A DNA stretch of 64,000 bases from SW10 sp047629805 (GCA_047629805.1 JBLHUR010000002.1:48096-112095); one strand, 5' to 3'. Positions 15,622 through 25,268 are shown, counted from the stretch's first letter. The notes: generated by a model from the letters alone, not told the origin. Numbers and translations are program-made.

Positions 15622-16878
15622 ATGTCCAACGATCCTCAGTCCCAGCCCTTCGCCGAGTCCCCTTTGCCGACAACTTCTATTCCAGAATATCCCCTTCCTG
15701 AAAAATACGTCCCGCCCACTCCGCGAAAGATCAATGTCAATCTCATCCACTACATCGATAGCCTCCCACCCATGGTCCAGCCTGCGGCTACTGCCGCAGA
15801 GACTCCCGCGTCTCCCTCTCCATCTTCTTCTCCCAGCGCGCCAGAGCCTTCCGCGCCTGCTCCTGCACCCAGCAATAATGGCTCCCTTCCCGCCGACGAC
15901 GTCGCCGCGGTCGACCAACTCGGCAAAAAATACCAAGCCCTTAAAACCGAGCTCGCCAAGGTCATCATCGGCCAAGAACAAGTCATCGAAGAACTCGCAA
16001 TCTGCCTCTTCGCCCGAGGCCACGGACTCCTCATGGGTGTTCCCGGCCTCGCCAAAACCCTTCTTGTCTCCTGCATCGCCGAAACCCTGGACCTCGGTTT
16101 CAACCGTATCCAGTTCACCCCCGACCTCATGCCAGCCGATATCTCCGGCACCGACATCATTCAGGAGTCAGACACCGGCCGCCGCGAATTCCAATTCGTA
16201 AAAGGCCCCATCTTTGCGAACATCGTCCTCGCAGACGAGATCAACCGTGCTCCCGCCAAAACCCAGTCTGCCATGCTCGAGGCCATGCAGGAACGCCACG
16301 TCACCGTGCTGGGTCGGACCTATCCGCTCGCCCCTCCCTTTTTCGTCCTCGCCACCCAAAACCCAGTCGAGCAAGAAGGCACCTATCCCCTTCCCGAAGC
16401 CCAACTTGACCGCTTCATGTTCCTCATCGAGGTCGACTACCCAAGTGCCGAAGAAGAAAAGCGCATCGCCCGCGAAACCACCGGAGTGGACAAGGCCAGT
16501 CTCAATCCTCTCCTCACCGGTGAGGAAGTCATTCAATACCAAAGCCTCGTCCGCCGCGTCCCGGTCCCCGATCATATCTACGACTACGCCGTCGAAATCG
16601 TCCGCCGCACCCGCCCCGATACTCCCGATGCTCCCGAGTGGATCAAGGAATACGTCGGTTGGGGTGCCGGTCCTCGTGCTGTCCAATATCTCATTCTCGG
16701 CTGCAAAGCCCGTGCCGCCCTCCGCGGAACCTACATGGCCTCGCTCGAAGACATCGAAGCCGTCGCCGGCCCCGTCCTCGGCCACCGTGTCCTCACCAAC
16801 TTCGCTGCCGAATCCCAAGGCATGACCTCCAAAAAGATCGTCGCCCGCCTCGTCGAAGAGATGCGCGATCATGTTTAA
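15622..16878 (+). CDS. MoxR-family AAA+ ATPase with Pro/Ala/Ser-rich N-terminal extension
   Basis: MoxR ATPases act as chaperones with VWA-domain partners in assembling or activating membrane and periplasmic complexes. In this 418-residue protein residues 1-95 are a low-complexity extension rich in Pro, Ser and Ala. The AAA+ core follows: Walker A GVPGLAKT (139-146), Walker B IVLADEINRAPAKTQ, AMQERHVT, sensor 1 FFVLATQNPVEQEGTYPLPE and the C-terminal lid. Start chosen at ATG 15622. It is followed by a DUF58 protein and two VWA membrane proteins, the standard MoxR-DUF58-Bat arrangement, so these four probably work together. The extension is not part of the usual MoxR protein (about 320-340 residues). 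Confidence 0.92.
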   Translation: MSNDPQSQPFAESPLPTTSIPEYPLPEKYVPPTPRKINVNLIHYIDSLPPMVQPAATAAETPASPSPSSSPSAPEPSAPAPAPSNNGSLPADDVAAVDQLGKKYQALKTELAKVIIGQEQVIEELAICLFARGHGLLMGVPGLAKTLLVSCIAETLDLGFNRIQFTPDLMPADISGTDIIQESDTGRREFQFVKGPIFANIVLADEINRAPAKTQSAMLEAMQERHVTVLGRTYPLAPPFFVLATQNPVEQEGTYPLPEAQLDRFMFLIEVDYPSAEEEKRIARETTGVDKASLNPLLTGEEVIQYQSLVRRVPVPDHIYDYAVEIVRRTRPDTPDAPEWIKEYVGWGAGPRAVQYLILGCKARAALRGTYMASLEDIEAVAGPVLGHRVLTNFAAESQGMTSKKIVARLVEEMRDHV

Positions 16879-16941
16879 ATGTCCAGCCCGGCGAGCTCAA
16901 TAGGTCCCATAAGCCCTAGATGACCTATTCCTTCAGCTAGC

Positions 16942-17835
16942 ATGAAATACGACTTCCTAGACACAGACGTGCTCGCCCGACTCGGCGCGATCCCCTTGGA
17001 GTCACGCACTCCCATGATCGGGAGCGTTGCCGGACGCCACCGTTCCCCGCACCGGGGCTCATCTGTCGAGTTCGCGGAATACCGCAAATATGTCCCGGGC
17101 GATGACACCCGCCGCCTCGACTGGAAAGCCTACGCCCGCTCCGACCGTTACTACATCAAGGAGTTCGAGGCCGATACTAATCTCCGAGCCTACTTTGTCG
17201 TCGATACCTCGGCGTCCATGAACTTTGCCTCCGCCGATCATCCGACCAAGATCGACTTCGCCCGCCGCATCGCCGCCACACTTTCCTATCTCATCGTCAA
17301 CCAAGGCGATTCCGCCGGACTGAGCTGCTGCAACGAAAAGCTCCACCTCGAAATTCCGCCCAGCCGACGCGCAGCCCAGCTTCAGGCCATCTTTGATTCT
17401 CTCCAAAATCTCGAGCCCAAAGGCGGAACTGGTCTCATCCCGGCTCTTCACCAGATTGCCGAAAAAGTCCAGCAACGCGCCCTTGTCATCATCCTTTCCG
17501 ATCTCTTCGTCGATACCAACGAACTCGGCGAGGCCCTCCAACACCTCCGCTTTCGCAAGCACGATGTCGCGGTATTTCATCTCCTCGACCCGCAAGAGGT
17601 CGAATTCCATTTCGAACGTCCCCACCGCTTTGTCGATCTCGAGGACGGCACCACCATCGTCGCCGAGCCACATCTCATCGCCGATGAATACCACGCCGCC
17701 CTTCGCGAATTTCTCGAGAACGTCGAAAAGAAGTGCCACGACATTCACGCCGATTATCACCTTTTCCAGACGAGTGCCAATTACGAGGAGATTGTCTCCA
17801 ACTTCATCACCGCTCGTCTCACCAAAAAACGCTAA
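16942..17835 (+). CDS. DUF58 domain protein (VWA-like) partnered with MoxR
   Basis: A 297-residue soluble DUF58 protein. The hallmark SVEFAEYRKYVPGDDTRRLD then WKAYARSDRYYIKEFE occupies residues 41-76, followed by a VWA-like fold starting YFVVDTSASM (MIDAS-like DTSAS at 88-92) and later IILSDLF. DUF58 proteins are usual partners of MoxR ATPases and are thought to be their substrates or adaptors. It lies 63 bases after moxR and nine before the first large VWA gene, on the same strand, consistent with one operon. It lacks the N-terminal membrane helices seen in the longer DUF58 protein at 42727-44088. Confidence 0.9.
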   Translation: MKYDFLDTDVLARLGAIPLESRTPMIGSVAGRHRSPHRGSSVEFAEYRKYVPGDDTRRLDWKAYARSDRYYIKEFEADTNLRAYFVVDTSASMNFASADHPTKIDFARRIAATLSYLIVNQGDSAGLSCCNEKLHLEIPPSRRAAQLQAIFDSLQNLEPKGGTGLIPALHQIAEKVQQRALVIILSDLFVDTNELGEALQHLRFRKHDVAVFHLLDPQEVEFHFERPHRFVDLEDGTTIVAEPHLIADEYHAALREFLENVEKKCHDIHADYHLFQTSANYEEIVSNFITARLTKKR

Positions 17836-17844
17836 ACTTCACCC

Positions 17845-19839
17845 TTGAGCTTTTTATCACAACCGATCCTTTGGGGTCTCTTCGCAGCCGCCATTCCGGT
17901 GATTATTCACCTGCTTAACCGGCGTCGCTTTCGCACCGTCAAATGGGCCGCGACTTCTTTTCTTCTCAAAGCCTCCCGCGAATCGCGAGGGAAGAAGAAG
18001 CTCAAACACATACTCATTCTGGCCTGCCGGGCCCTCGCCATTGCGGCCCTCATCTTCGCGGTCGCCCGCCCGCTCATGAGTGGGCTCCTCGGCTCCGGCA
18101 GCGGTTCCGTCGGCACCGTCGTCCTCGTTCTCGACCGCTCCGCCAGCATGGAAACGAAGGCTGCCAGTGGGGAGCCAAGTCACCGACAATCGGTTCTCAA
18201 TAAGATCTCCGAAGCGATCGAGAGCATGGGTTCGCCCCGCCTCGTCCTCATCGACAGCGCCTCCGGCGAGATCCAGGAAGTCCCCTCGCCCGAGGCTCTC
18301 ACCGAGCTTTCCACAACCTACGCCACCGACACCCAAGCGGACATTCCCACTCTTCTCACCAAGGCCATCGACTACCTCGAAGAAACCAATCCCGGCCAGT
18401 CCGCGATCTGGCTCGCCTCCGATCTTCAGCGCGGTGACTGGAATCCCAGTGATTCCCGCTGGGGAACGATCCGCCCCGGAATCGAATCCCTACCCACCAA
18501 AACCAACCTCACCATCCTCACTGCGGGCGATGAAGTGGTGGAAAACTTCGCGCTCGAACTCCTGGCCTCCCGCCGTATCGAGGACGACCTTTTCCTCGAC
18601 CTCAAGCTCACCCGCGCCGAAGGCGAAGGAAGCAGCACCATCCCCCTTACCTATTCTCTCAAAGGAGCCCGCTCCTCCGAGCGCGTCACCATCGTTGGGC
18701 AGGAACTTCGTTTCCAAAAACGCATCCCGCTCACTCCCGCCGACACCCAGGGTTACGGCTGGGTCGGTCTTCCAGCCGATAACAACCCACGCGACAACAG
18801 CGTCTATTACGCCTTCGGTGGCAAGGAGCCAATGAAGACCTGGATCGTCTCGGATGAGCCCTCCGGGGACGCTGCAGCATTCCTCAACAAGGCCGCCGCA
18901 CCCCAAGGCTTCGCCCGATACAGTTGCGAAGTGGTCGCCCCGACCCAAACCACTCAAATCGATTGGTCCACGGCCTCCCTCATCATCTGGCAGGCCCCCA
19001 TCCCCGTCGGTGCCGTAGCGGCCCAACTTAAAGAATTTGTCACTTCCGGCGGCTCCGCTCTTTTCTTCCCACCAAACAGCGAATCCACCGAAGCAATTTT
19101 CGGAACGGCTTGGGGAGAACTTCAGGAGGCCCCCAATGACCAGTTTTTCATCAACGGCTCTTGGATTAAAGACGACGGCCCTTGGAAAAACGGCATGGGA
19201 AACACCGCCATGCCCGTCGACCAGCTCCGCGCCGTGAAACGCCGTTCGATTCAGGGAGATGGTTCCTCGCTCGCCGAATGGGATGACGGTTCTCCTCTCC
19301 TCTACCGTCAACTCGAAGGGCAAGGCACCGTCATTTTCATCAATACCTTGCCCGATGATCGCTGGTCCAATCTCGAATTCATCGCCCTTCACCTCGTCGC
19401 GGTGCAACGCCTCATCGAAAAAGGCTCCGACCGCCTCCACGCTGGATACCGCGCCACCGCCGGACTTAAAAAAGCAATGACCCGCAATGACGAAGTCCGG
19501 GAGCGGCTCGATACTTTTGAAGACTACGATCCCTCACTTGGCGGCTACCGCGCCGGGGTTTACCGACTCGGCGAACGCACCGTCGCGGTGAACCGCCCCG
19601 CCGGAGAAAATTCGCCCGACCGACTCGACGTGGAAGCTCTCGACCAACTAGACATCCCCTACACTCTCTTCGTCAATGACAACGCCAAGAGCGATCTCGT
19701 CGCCGAAGCCTGGCGCGCCTTCCTCATTGCCGTCCTCCTCTTCCTGCTCGCCGAGGCCCTTCTCTGCTTGCAACCCAAACCGACCGGACCTCCTATCAAG
19801 GTCGGCACGGTCGCCCCTAAAACTTCCTCTCCCTCGTGA
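17845..19839 (+). CDS. BatA-like VWA membrane protein
   Basis: A 664-residue protein beginning with a double-membrane-helix domain (about 7-24 and 56-74) containing IPVIIHLLNRRRFRTVKWAA, the signature of the BatA N-terminal family. A VWA domain starts at VVLVLDRSASM (MIDAS DRSAS, 97-101). The middle contains a GATase1/unknown region, and a C-terminal membrane helix lies at about 625-645. The TTG at 17845 is the likely start because the conserved membrane domain begins at once and no ATG precedes it. It probably displays its VWA domain for contact with MoxR or DUF58. The stop overlaps the next gene by four bases (GTGA). Confidence 0.85.
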   Translation: MSFLSQPILWGLFAAAIPVIIHLLNRRRFRTVKWAATSFLLKASRESRGKKKLKHILILACRALAIAALIFAVARPLMSGLLGSGSGSVGTVVLVLDRSASMETKAASGEPSHRQSVLNKISEAIESMGSPRLVLIDSASGEIQEVPSPEALTELSTTYATDTQADIPTLLTKAIDYLEETNPGQSAIWLASDLQRGDWNPSDSRWGTIRPGIESLPTKTNLTILTAGDEVVENFALELLASRRIEDDLFLDLKLTRAEGEGSSTIPLTYSLKGARSSERVTIVGQELRFQKRIPLTPADTQGYGWVGLPADNNPRDNSVYYAFGGKEPMKTWIVSDEPSGDAAAFLNKAAAPQGFARYSCEVVAPTQTTQIDWSTASLIIWQAPIPVGAVAAQLKEFVTSGGSALFFPPNSESTEAIFGTAWGELQEAPNDQFFINGSWIKDDGPWKNGMGNTAMPVDQLRAVKRRSIQGDGSSLAEWDDGSPLLYRQLEGQGTVIFINTLPDDRWSNLEFIALHLVAVQRLIEKGSDRLHAGYRATAGLKKAMTRNDEVRERLDTFEDYDPSLGGYRAGVYRLGERTVAVNRPAGENSPDRLDVEALDQLDIPYTLFVNDNAKSDLVAEAWRAFLIAVLLFLLAEALLCLQPKPTGPPIKVGTVAPKTSSPS

Positions 19840-22112
19840 AGCATTTCAACCTCGGACCACTGCACTTTCAGGCGAGCACTCTCACGCTCATCTTCATCCT
19901 GCTCGTCCTCACCGCCACCATCACCCTCGGCGTCATGGCGGTTCGTCGCTCTGCCCGCCCAAAGCGCACCGGCATGCTGGAGGCGCTCCGCTTCACTTGC
20001 GTGGCCTTCGTCTGCGCCATGCTTCTCGGCCCCGAATGGCGCACCGTTCAAGAATCCGACCTGCAACCAGAGATCGCCATCATCTGGGATGAATCCCTCT
20101 CGATGTCCACCGAGGACGCCCGCCGCCCCGACACGATCCCCGGAACCGAGACCATCCTGAAGCGGGAGGAATTGGTAAAACGCCTCCTTAAAACCGAGTT
20201 CTGGAAAACCTTCGAAGCCGACGAACGCAACCGCGTGACCCAATCCTCCTTCGGCGCTCCTGCGGAAAATGCCGATACCTTAGAACGGGCCATGACCGGC
20301 ACCAACATCAATGAGGCTCTCGCAAACACCCTCGAAAACGGACAGAACCTCCGCGCCGCCATCTTCATCGGTGACGGCGATTGGAACCTCGGCACCTCAC
20401 CCATCGCGGCCGCCCAGCAATACCGCCTCAAAGGAGTCCCGCTTTATACCCTCGCCACCGGTTCCGACAAACGCGTTCCCGATCTCGAACTCGCCGCCGT
20501 CAATGCTCCCACCTATGGCATCGTCGGTGAGAATGTCCAAATTCCCTTCACCATCGAGTCCTCCCTCGGACGAGATGTCCGCACCCAGATCCGCATTCGC
20601 AGTGACAGCGGGAAAGAGCGCTATAAAGAAATCACCCTCCGCGCCAACAGCACCCACTACGATTCCCTCCTCTGGCGTATTGAAAAAAAAGGCGTATCGA
20701 AGCTCAGCATTTCCATCCCCGTCACGAACGGCGAACTGATCCAGAGTAACAATTCCAAGGACTTCGTCATGAGCGGGAAACCCGAATCGATTCGCGTCCT
20801 CGTCATCGAGACCCTCCCGCGTTGGGAATATCGCTTCATCCGTAATGCCCTCTCACGCGACCCTGGAGTCGAGGTCGATTGCCTCCTCCTCCACCCCGAC
20901 CTCGGCAAGGGCGACGGGCCGGACTACATTCAAGCGTTCCCCGAAAAACTCGAAGACCTCCAAAAATATGACGTCGTCTTCGTTGGTGACGTCGGGGTGG
21001 GCGAAGGTCAGCTCACGCCTGAGCAAGCCGATTTGATTCAGGGCTTGGTCAAAAATCAGGCCAGTGGAGTCGTCTTCATCCCCGGCTCACAGGGCAACCA
21101 ATTTTCCCTCGATTATCATGCCGCCGACGCCAAGAACGAGGATGGCAGCCCGAAATTTGACCTCGCTGACCTCATCCCCGTCGAGCTCGATTCTGATAAA
21201 AAAGCGGGTCTACCCGAATCGGTCGAAACGCCCATGCGCCTTACGCCCGAAGGTGAGAAGTCTCTCCTCACGATGCTCGGAGATGACGAGAACCAGAATC
21301 AAATGATCTGGCGTGGCCTCCCCGGCTTCTACTGGCAGGCCCCCGTCATCAAAGCCAAACCCGGTTCTACCATTCTCGCCGTCAATGAAGCCCGCCGCAA
21401 CACCTCGGGCCGCCTTCCCATCCTTGTCACTTCGACAGCAGGATCCGGCAAAGTCCTCTACATGGCCATCGACTCCGCCTGGCGCTGGCGTCGTGGGGTG
21501 GAGGATCTTTACCACTACCGCTTCTGGGGCCAAGTTGCCCGCTGGATGTCCTATCAACGGAACATGGCTGCCGGAGAACGCGTGCGCCTTTTCTACACCC
21601 CCGAGCGTCCCAAGCCCGGCGAATTTGTGTCACTCGCTGCCAATGCCTTCGATGCCAACGGTGCCCCGCTTTCCGAGGGAGTCTTGCAAGTCGAACTCAC
21701 TGCGCCCAATGGAGAACTCACCCAGATCGAGCTTGCCAAAGAAGCTGGAGCCTGGGGCCGCTTCGCGGGACGTTTCAGAGTGTCGCAACCCGGCGAGTGG
21801 AAACTCAAAGCCTTCATCCCGAACGAGCCTGCGGCCTTCATCGAAGCCAAGATCATTTCCCAAACTGATGCCATCGAGAAAACCGGGCGCCCCGCTCGCT
21901 TCGAAGTCCTCGAGGAAATGGCCAAGGTCTCACGCGGCCGCCTCGTGACCCCGGAAAAACTCGACGCCCTCGTCAAGGAAATCAACGCCCTCCCCGAACC
22001 CCAACCGCTCGTCGACTCTGTTAAACTCTGGGCCCACTGGATCGCCCCTGCCATCCTCATCACCCTCCTCGCCTGCTTCTGGATTGGACGGAAGTTCAAC
22101 GGCACGTTTTAG
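19836..22112 (+). CDS. Large VWA/glutamine-amidotransferase-like membrane protein
   Basis: A 758-residue protein with two N-terminal membrane helices (about 15-36 and 50-65), a VWA-like domain from about 80 (IIWDESLSMS, MIDAS-like DESLS at 85-89), and a beta-rich region. A class I glutamine-amidotransferase-like domain follows from about 305 (IRVLVIETLPRWEYRFIRNA and YDVVFVGDVG), then a beta domain, and a final membrane helix at about 735-752. Such proteins are the usual fourth member of MoxR-DUF58-BatA clusters. The GTG start overlaps the preceding stop. No catalytic cysteine of a true amidotransferase was seen, so the domain is probably structural. Confidence 0.8.
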   Translation: MKHFNLGPLHFQASTLTLIFILLVLTATITLGVMAVRRSARPKRTGMLEALRFTCVAFVCAMLLGPEWRTVQESDLQPEIAIIWDESLSMSTEDARRPDTIPGTETILKREELVKRLLKTEFWKTFEADERNRVTQSSFGAPAENADTLERAMTGTNINEALANTLENGQNLRAAIFIGDGDWNLGTSPIAAAQQYRLKGVPLYTLATGSDKRVPDLELAAVNAPTYGIVGENVQIPFTIESSLGRDVRTQIRIRSDSGKERYKEITLRANSTHYDSLLWRIEKKGVSKLSISIPVTNGELIQSNNSKDFVMSGKPESIRVLVIETLPRWEYRFIRNALSRDPGVEVDCLLLHPDLGKGDGPDYIQAFPEKLEDLQKYDVVFVGDVGVGEGQLTPEQADLIQGLVKNQASGVVFIPGSQGNQFSLDYHAADAKNEDGSPKFDLADLIPVELDSDKKAGLPESVETPMRLTPEGEKSLLTMLGDDENQNQMIWRGLPGFYWQAPVIKAKPGSTILAVNEARRNTSGRLPILVTSTAGSGKVLYMAIDSAWRWRRGVEDLYHYRFWGQVARWMSYQRNMAAGERVRLFYTPERPKPGEFVSLAANAFDANGAPLSEGVLQVELTAPNGELTQIELAKEAGAWGRFAGRFRVSQPGEWKLKAFIPNEPAAFIEAKIISQTDAIEKTGRPARFEVLEEMAKVSRGRLVTPEKLDALVKEINALPEPQPLVDSVKLWAHWIAPAILITLLACFWIGRKFNGTF

Positions 22113-22229
22113 AGAAACGCCGTGGGCATTGATTGCGGATGGTTTTGAGGAGATGTGTGAGTGTGCAACTGGTGCTTGCTGCCACTTCATAAGCTTGGCG
22201 ACAAAACGGATACCTCTCCCTCGGCTACC

Positions 22230-22390
22230 AAATCCCCCCAACCAAGTTCTGCTTCCTCTGCTTTTTCGGTGGTCAATTCTCAACCCCGTTCCGACCATCA
22301 GAATTCCCTTTGCTCACTTGAAAAAGAGACGGGGAATTCTACACAGATTAAAGAAAGATTGGGGCCGGATTTACACAGATTTCTTCCAAG
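22230..22390. repeat. Dispersed intergenic repeat, copy 2
   Basis: The gap 22113-22408 has no gene. It holds GTTCTGCTTCCTCTGCTTTT followed by TCGGTGGTCAATTC around 22246-22278, and two TACACAGATT/TACACAGATTT modules around 22341 and 22370. These match, with changes, the modules at 495-600. The AAAGAAAGATTGGGGCCGGA between the two ACACAGAT units is shared in spirit with GAAGATTGAGATCGGGATCC in copy 1. This points to a mobile or recombining intergenic repeat family. Confidence 0.45.
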
Positions 22391-22408
22391 CGGTGGCGGA
22401 GCCTTCGA

Positions 22409-23746
22409 TTAGAAACTCTGCTTATTCTCGAGGACCTTCTCACCTTCGCTCTTCGCAATCACGAGGGCGCAGCAGCTATCTCCGAAGACGTTGACGGCAG
22501 TACGACTCATGTCGAGGAGACGGTCAACTGCAAGGAGCGCAATGACGGCCGTCTCGGCTCCGGGAATATTGGAGCTGGTGAGAATGATCATGATCGCCAC
22601 AAGCGAAGCCGAGGGAATTCCGGCCACCCCCACACTCGTCAGAAGAGCACTGATCACGACCATAAACTGTGCCGCCAGCGGCAGATCGAAGCCCATGACC
22701 TGGGCCACGAAAATCACCGCCACACATTCGTAAAGCGCAGTCCCATCCATGTTCACTGTCGCCCCAAGTGGCAGGGTGAAGCTTGAAGTCGATTTAGAAA
22801 CACCCGCGTTCTCTTGAATGCAGCGCATCGTCACCGGAAGAGTGGCTGATGAGGATGCGGTCGAAAAGGCCGTAAGCAAAGCAGTTCGCATTGCCTTAAA
22901 ATGATCGAGCGGATTCACCCCTGCTAAAACACGAATCACGATAGGCATGACGACAAACATATGGATTCCGAGAGCGAGCAAGACCGTCACGAAGTAACTC
23001 GCCAAGCTTTTGAAGAGTCCCCCACCCGTCTCATAAACCACTGGAAGAATGAGCGCGTAAACACCAATCGGAGCAAGAGCCATGATGGCCTGAGTCAGCT
23101 TAATCATGACATCATTGAGCGAGACAAAGAGGTCTCGAAGCGGGGTGACTTGCGGAAGCGAAAGCCGCGTCATCGTAATCGCGAAGAGCAGGCTGAAGAA
23201 AATGAGCCCCAGCATTTGGCCATTGTTGGCGGCTGCCGAAACCACATTGGTGGGAACCATGCGGATGAAAAATCCTGAGAGTTGATCAAAGAACCCTGCT
23301 TGCTCCGTCCCGGTCACTTTGGCACCAGCGACCTTGGCCTTTTCGGCCTCAGTCGGTTCGTGACTATCGAAGGCCGCGCGGATGTCCTCATTGGGAGCGC
23401 CATCGACGAGGCCTGGTTGAATGACATTGACGAGAACGAGGCCGAGGCAAATCGCAAGCAAACTGGTAAGCGCATAAAAACCAGCCGTTTTAGTCAAGAG
23501 ACGCCCAAATCCCTTCACGCCATGAAGGCTCGTAATCCCGGCGATGACCGAAGAGACCACGAGCGGGACGATGATCATCTTGAGCAGATTCAGGAACAAC
23601 TCGCCGACCACTTCACAAGTCGCAACGGCTCCGTTGACAAAGTCCGTCGTGGCACCGGGCTCTTTTCCAAAGCTTCTAAAAAGGAGCCCCATTGCGGTGG
23701 CGAGTGCCAAAGAAAGGAGAATTTGCCAATGTGGTTTGATTTTCAC
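22409..23746 (-). CDS. Dicarboxylate/amino acid:cation symporter (DAACS/SDF family)
   Basis: A 445-residue inner-membrane carrier of the sodium:dicarboxylate symporter fold (GltP/GltT/DctA), importing glutamate, aspartate or C4-dicarboxylates with H+ or Na+. Visible motifs are the re-entrant loop ASSSATLPVTMRC, then SFTLPLGATVNMDGTALYE with the NMDGT metal/substrate motif, and IPSASLVAI. The C-terminal segment AVDRLLDMSRTAVNVFGD matches the family's D..R...N.. substrate-binding helix. An insert at about 115-155 (Glu/Lys/Ala-rich, around PTEAEKAKVAGAK) lengthens a periplasmic loop. It is a single-gene unit. Substrate cannot be told from sequence alone. Confidence 0.93.
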   Translation of the reverse strand: MKIKPHWQILLSLALATAMGLLFRSFGKEPGATTDFVNGAVATCEVVGELFLNLLKMIIVPLVVSSVIAGITSLHGVKGFGRLLTKTAGFYALTSLLAICLGLVLVNVIQPGLVDGAPNEDIRAAFDSHEPTEAEKAKVAGAKVTGTEQAGFFDQLSGFFIRMVPTNVVSAAANNGQMLGLIFFSLLFAITMTRLSLPQVTPLRDLFVSLNDVMIKLTQAIMALAPIGVYALILPVVYETGGGLFKSLASYFVTVLLALGIHMFVVMPIVIRVLAGVNPLDHFKAMRTALLTAFSTASSSATLPVTMRCIQENAGVSKSTSSFTLPLGATVNMDGTALYECVAVIFVAQVMGFDLPLAAQFMVVISALLTSVGVAGIPSASLVAIMIILTSSNIPGAETAVIALLAVDRLLDMSRTAVNVFGDSCCALVIAKSEGEKVLENKQSF

Positions 23747-23833
23747 GACGTCAAGGTATCAGGTGCCGAAACTTGTCCAATCCAGAAAACCACCTTGTGA
23801 GTAACTTTCACATGCTCGATATTTTAGATTGCC

Positions 23834-25258
23834 GTGTTTGCTTCTCTTGACGATCAAGCTAGGGTCTGTCTCTTGCAATCCTCCCCTCTTCTTCGTCGAT
23901 TCTTTCCAGCCATTCTTCTGACCGTTTGCGGCTTGGGTTTGGCGACCTTTCTGGCACCCCGGGAAGTGAGAGAAGTCCAGGATCATTTGACTGGGTTTCC
24001 CGACTCAGATGCCACCGCTCATTTGCTCCGCCCGACGGTGCTCAGCGCCTTATGTCTCATTCCCGCTTTGGCTGCTCTTTATTACGGGATGGTGCGGGCC
24101 TTGGACCGCTACCTCATCCGCCAATTCCTCGGAGCTTTCCTTCTTTGCTTCACCGCTCTCTATGCGATCTGGTTCATTTCTGATCTCACGAACCACCTCT
24201 CCAATTTTCGCGATAGCGGTGACACCTTTGGATTTATGGGGAGATATTATCTCGCGGCCTTCCCCCGATTTTTTGTGGAATACGCGCCCTACGGTTTGTT
24301 ACTGGGGATGCTTTACTCCCTCGGCAAACTTTCACGCGGACAAGAGATTGTCTCCATGATCCAAACCGGACGTGGAGTGTGTCGACTGATCCTCCCCTTG
24401 GTGGTGATGGGCGGAATGATGAGCTTGGTCTGCTTGGGATTTAATTATCGATGGGCCCCAGCGGCGGCAGGTTATCAAGAAGCCCTGCTGGAGCAAGCGA
24501 AGGACGGCTCCTTGAGCAAGGCTCGCAACGTGGTTTACCTCGCCAAAGAGAACCGCAAGAAACGGCTCTGGTTGGTAGGCAGCTTTCCCTACGACTACCA
24601 CCGGGGAGAGCCTTTGAAGAATGTCATCGTCCGTTCATTTTCGCCCGATGGAAAACCAAAGTGGCGGCTTGACGCGAAGGAAGCGCAGTGGGATCGGGAG
24701 ACCAACAATTGGACTTTTTATGGGGCCGAGCGGTGGGATTTAACTCATCGCCCGGTGGGACCGGAAGGACCGATGTCTCCGAAGTTTGAGCGAAATCTCC
24801 CCGATCCCTTCGTGATGAAACGCTGGTCGGAAACGCCCTGGCAGTTGATCAAGCCAGGCCTTCGCGCGGAGCAACTCGGCATCCCCGGACTCTATAGTTG
24901 GTTGTTACAAAACCGAACTTCGGAGTGGGGCAACAAGCGACGCTTTCTCACGCAATGGCACTATCGCTGGGCCCAGCCGGGGATTTGTTTGTCGATCGTT
25001 ATGCTGGCCGCTCCGCTGGGAATCGTTTTCAGCCGCAGAGGTACGGCGGGAGGAATTGCGCTGGCAGTCTTCTTGTGCATCGGGATGCTTTTTTCATCGA
25101 CCGTCTTTTTGGCGCTTGGTGAGTCAGGCTACCTCCCACCCGTTTGGGCCGCTTGGGGAACCAACGTGCTTGCCACAGCGGTTGCTTTGGTTCTGATTCA
25201 ACGCCGTCTGGTAGGACGACCGATTTACCAGACCTTGAGAAAACTTTTCCCTTCCTGA
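23834..25258 (+). CDS. LptF/LptG (YjgP/YjgQ) family LPS export permease with extra N-terminal membrane helices
   Basis: One of the two permease subunits that with LptB extract LPS from the inner membrane. The family domain starts at LDRYLIRQFLGAFLLCFTAL (about residue 90) and has three N-terminal helices, a periplasmic beta-jellyroll domain (about 200-345, with LYSLGKLSRGQEIVSM preceding) and three C-terminal helices. Ahead of it are about 88 residues with two more hydrophobic segments (about 22-42 and 65-85), absent from standard LptF/G (about 360 residues). The GTG at 23834 is the outermost start; a later start could remove part of the extension. The 5' end of the next gene lies ten bases after its stop. 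Confidence 0.8.
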   Translation: MFASLDDQARVCLLQSSPLLRRFFPAILLTVCGLGLATFLAPREVREVQDHLTGFPDSDATAHLLRPTVLSALCLIPALAALYYGMVRALDRYLIRQFLGAFLLCFTALYAIWFISDLTNHLSNFRDSGDTFGFMGRYYLAAFPRFFVEYAPYGLLLGMLYSLGKLSRGQEIVSMIQTGRGVCRLILPLVVMGGMMSLVCLGFNYRWAPAAAGYQEALLEQAKDGSLSKARNVVYLAKENRKKRLWLVGSFPYDYHRGEPLKNVIVRSFSPDGKPKWRLDAKEAQWDRETNNWTFYGAERWDLTHRPVGPEGPMSPKFERNLPDPFVMKRWSETPWQLIKPGLRAEQLGIPGLYSWLLQNRTSEWGNKRRFLTQWHYRWAQPGICLSIVMLAAPLGIVFSRRGTAGGIALAVFLCIGMLFSSTVFLALGESGYLPPVWAAWGTNVLATAVALVLIQRRLVGRPIYQTLRKLFPS

Positions 25259-25268
25259 TTTCCCACCC

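Noticed and set aside
18490..19440. A 316-codon minus-strand ORF opposite the BatA-like gene
   Set aside because: The sense frame contains the VWA and membrane domains; the antisense frame lacks any recognisable motif.
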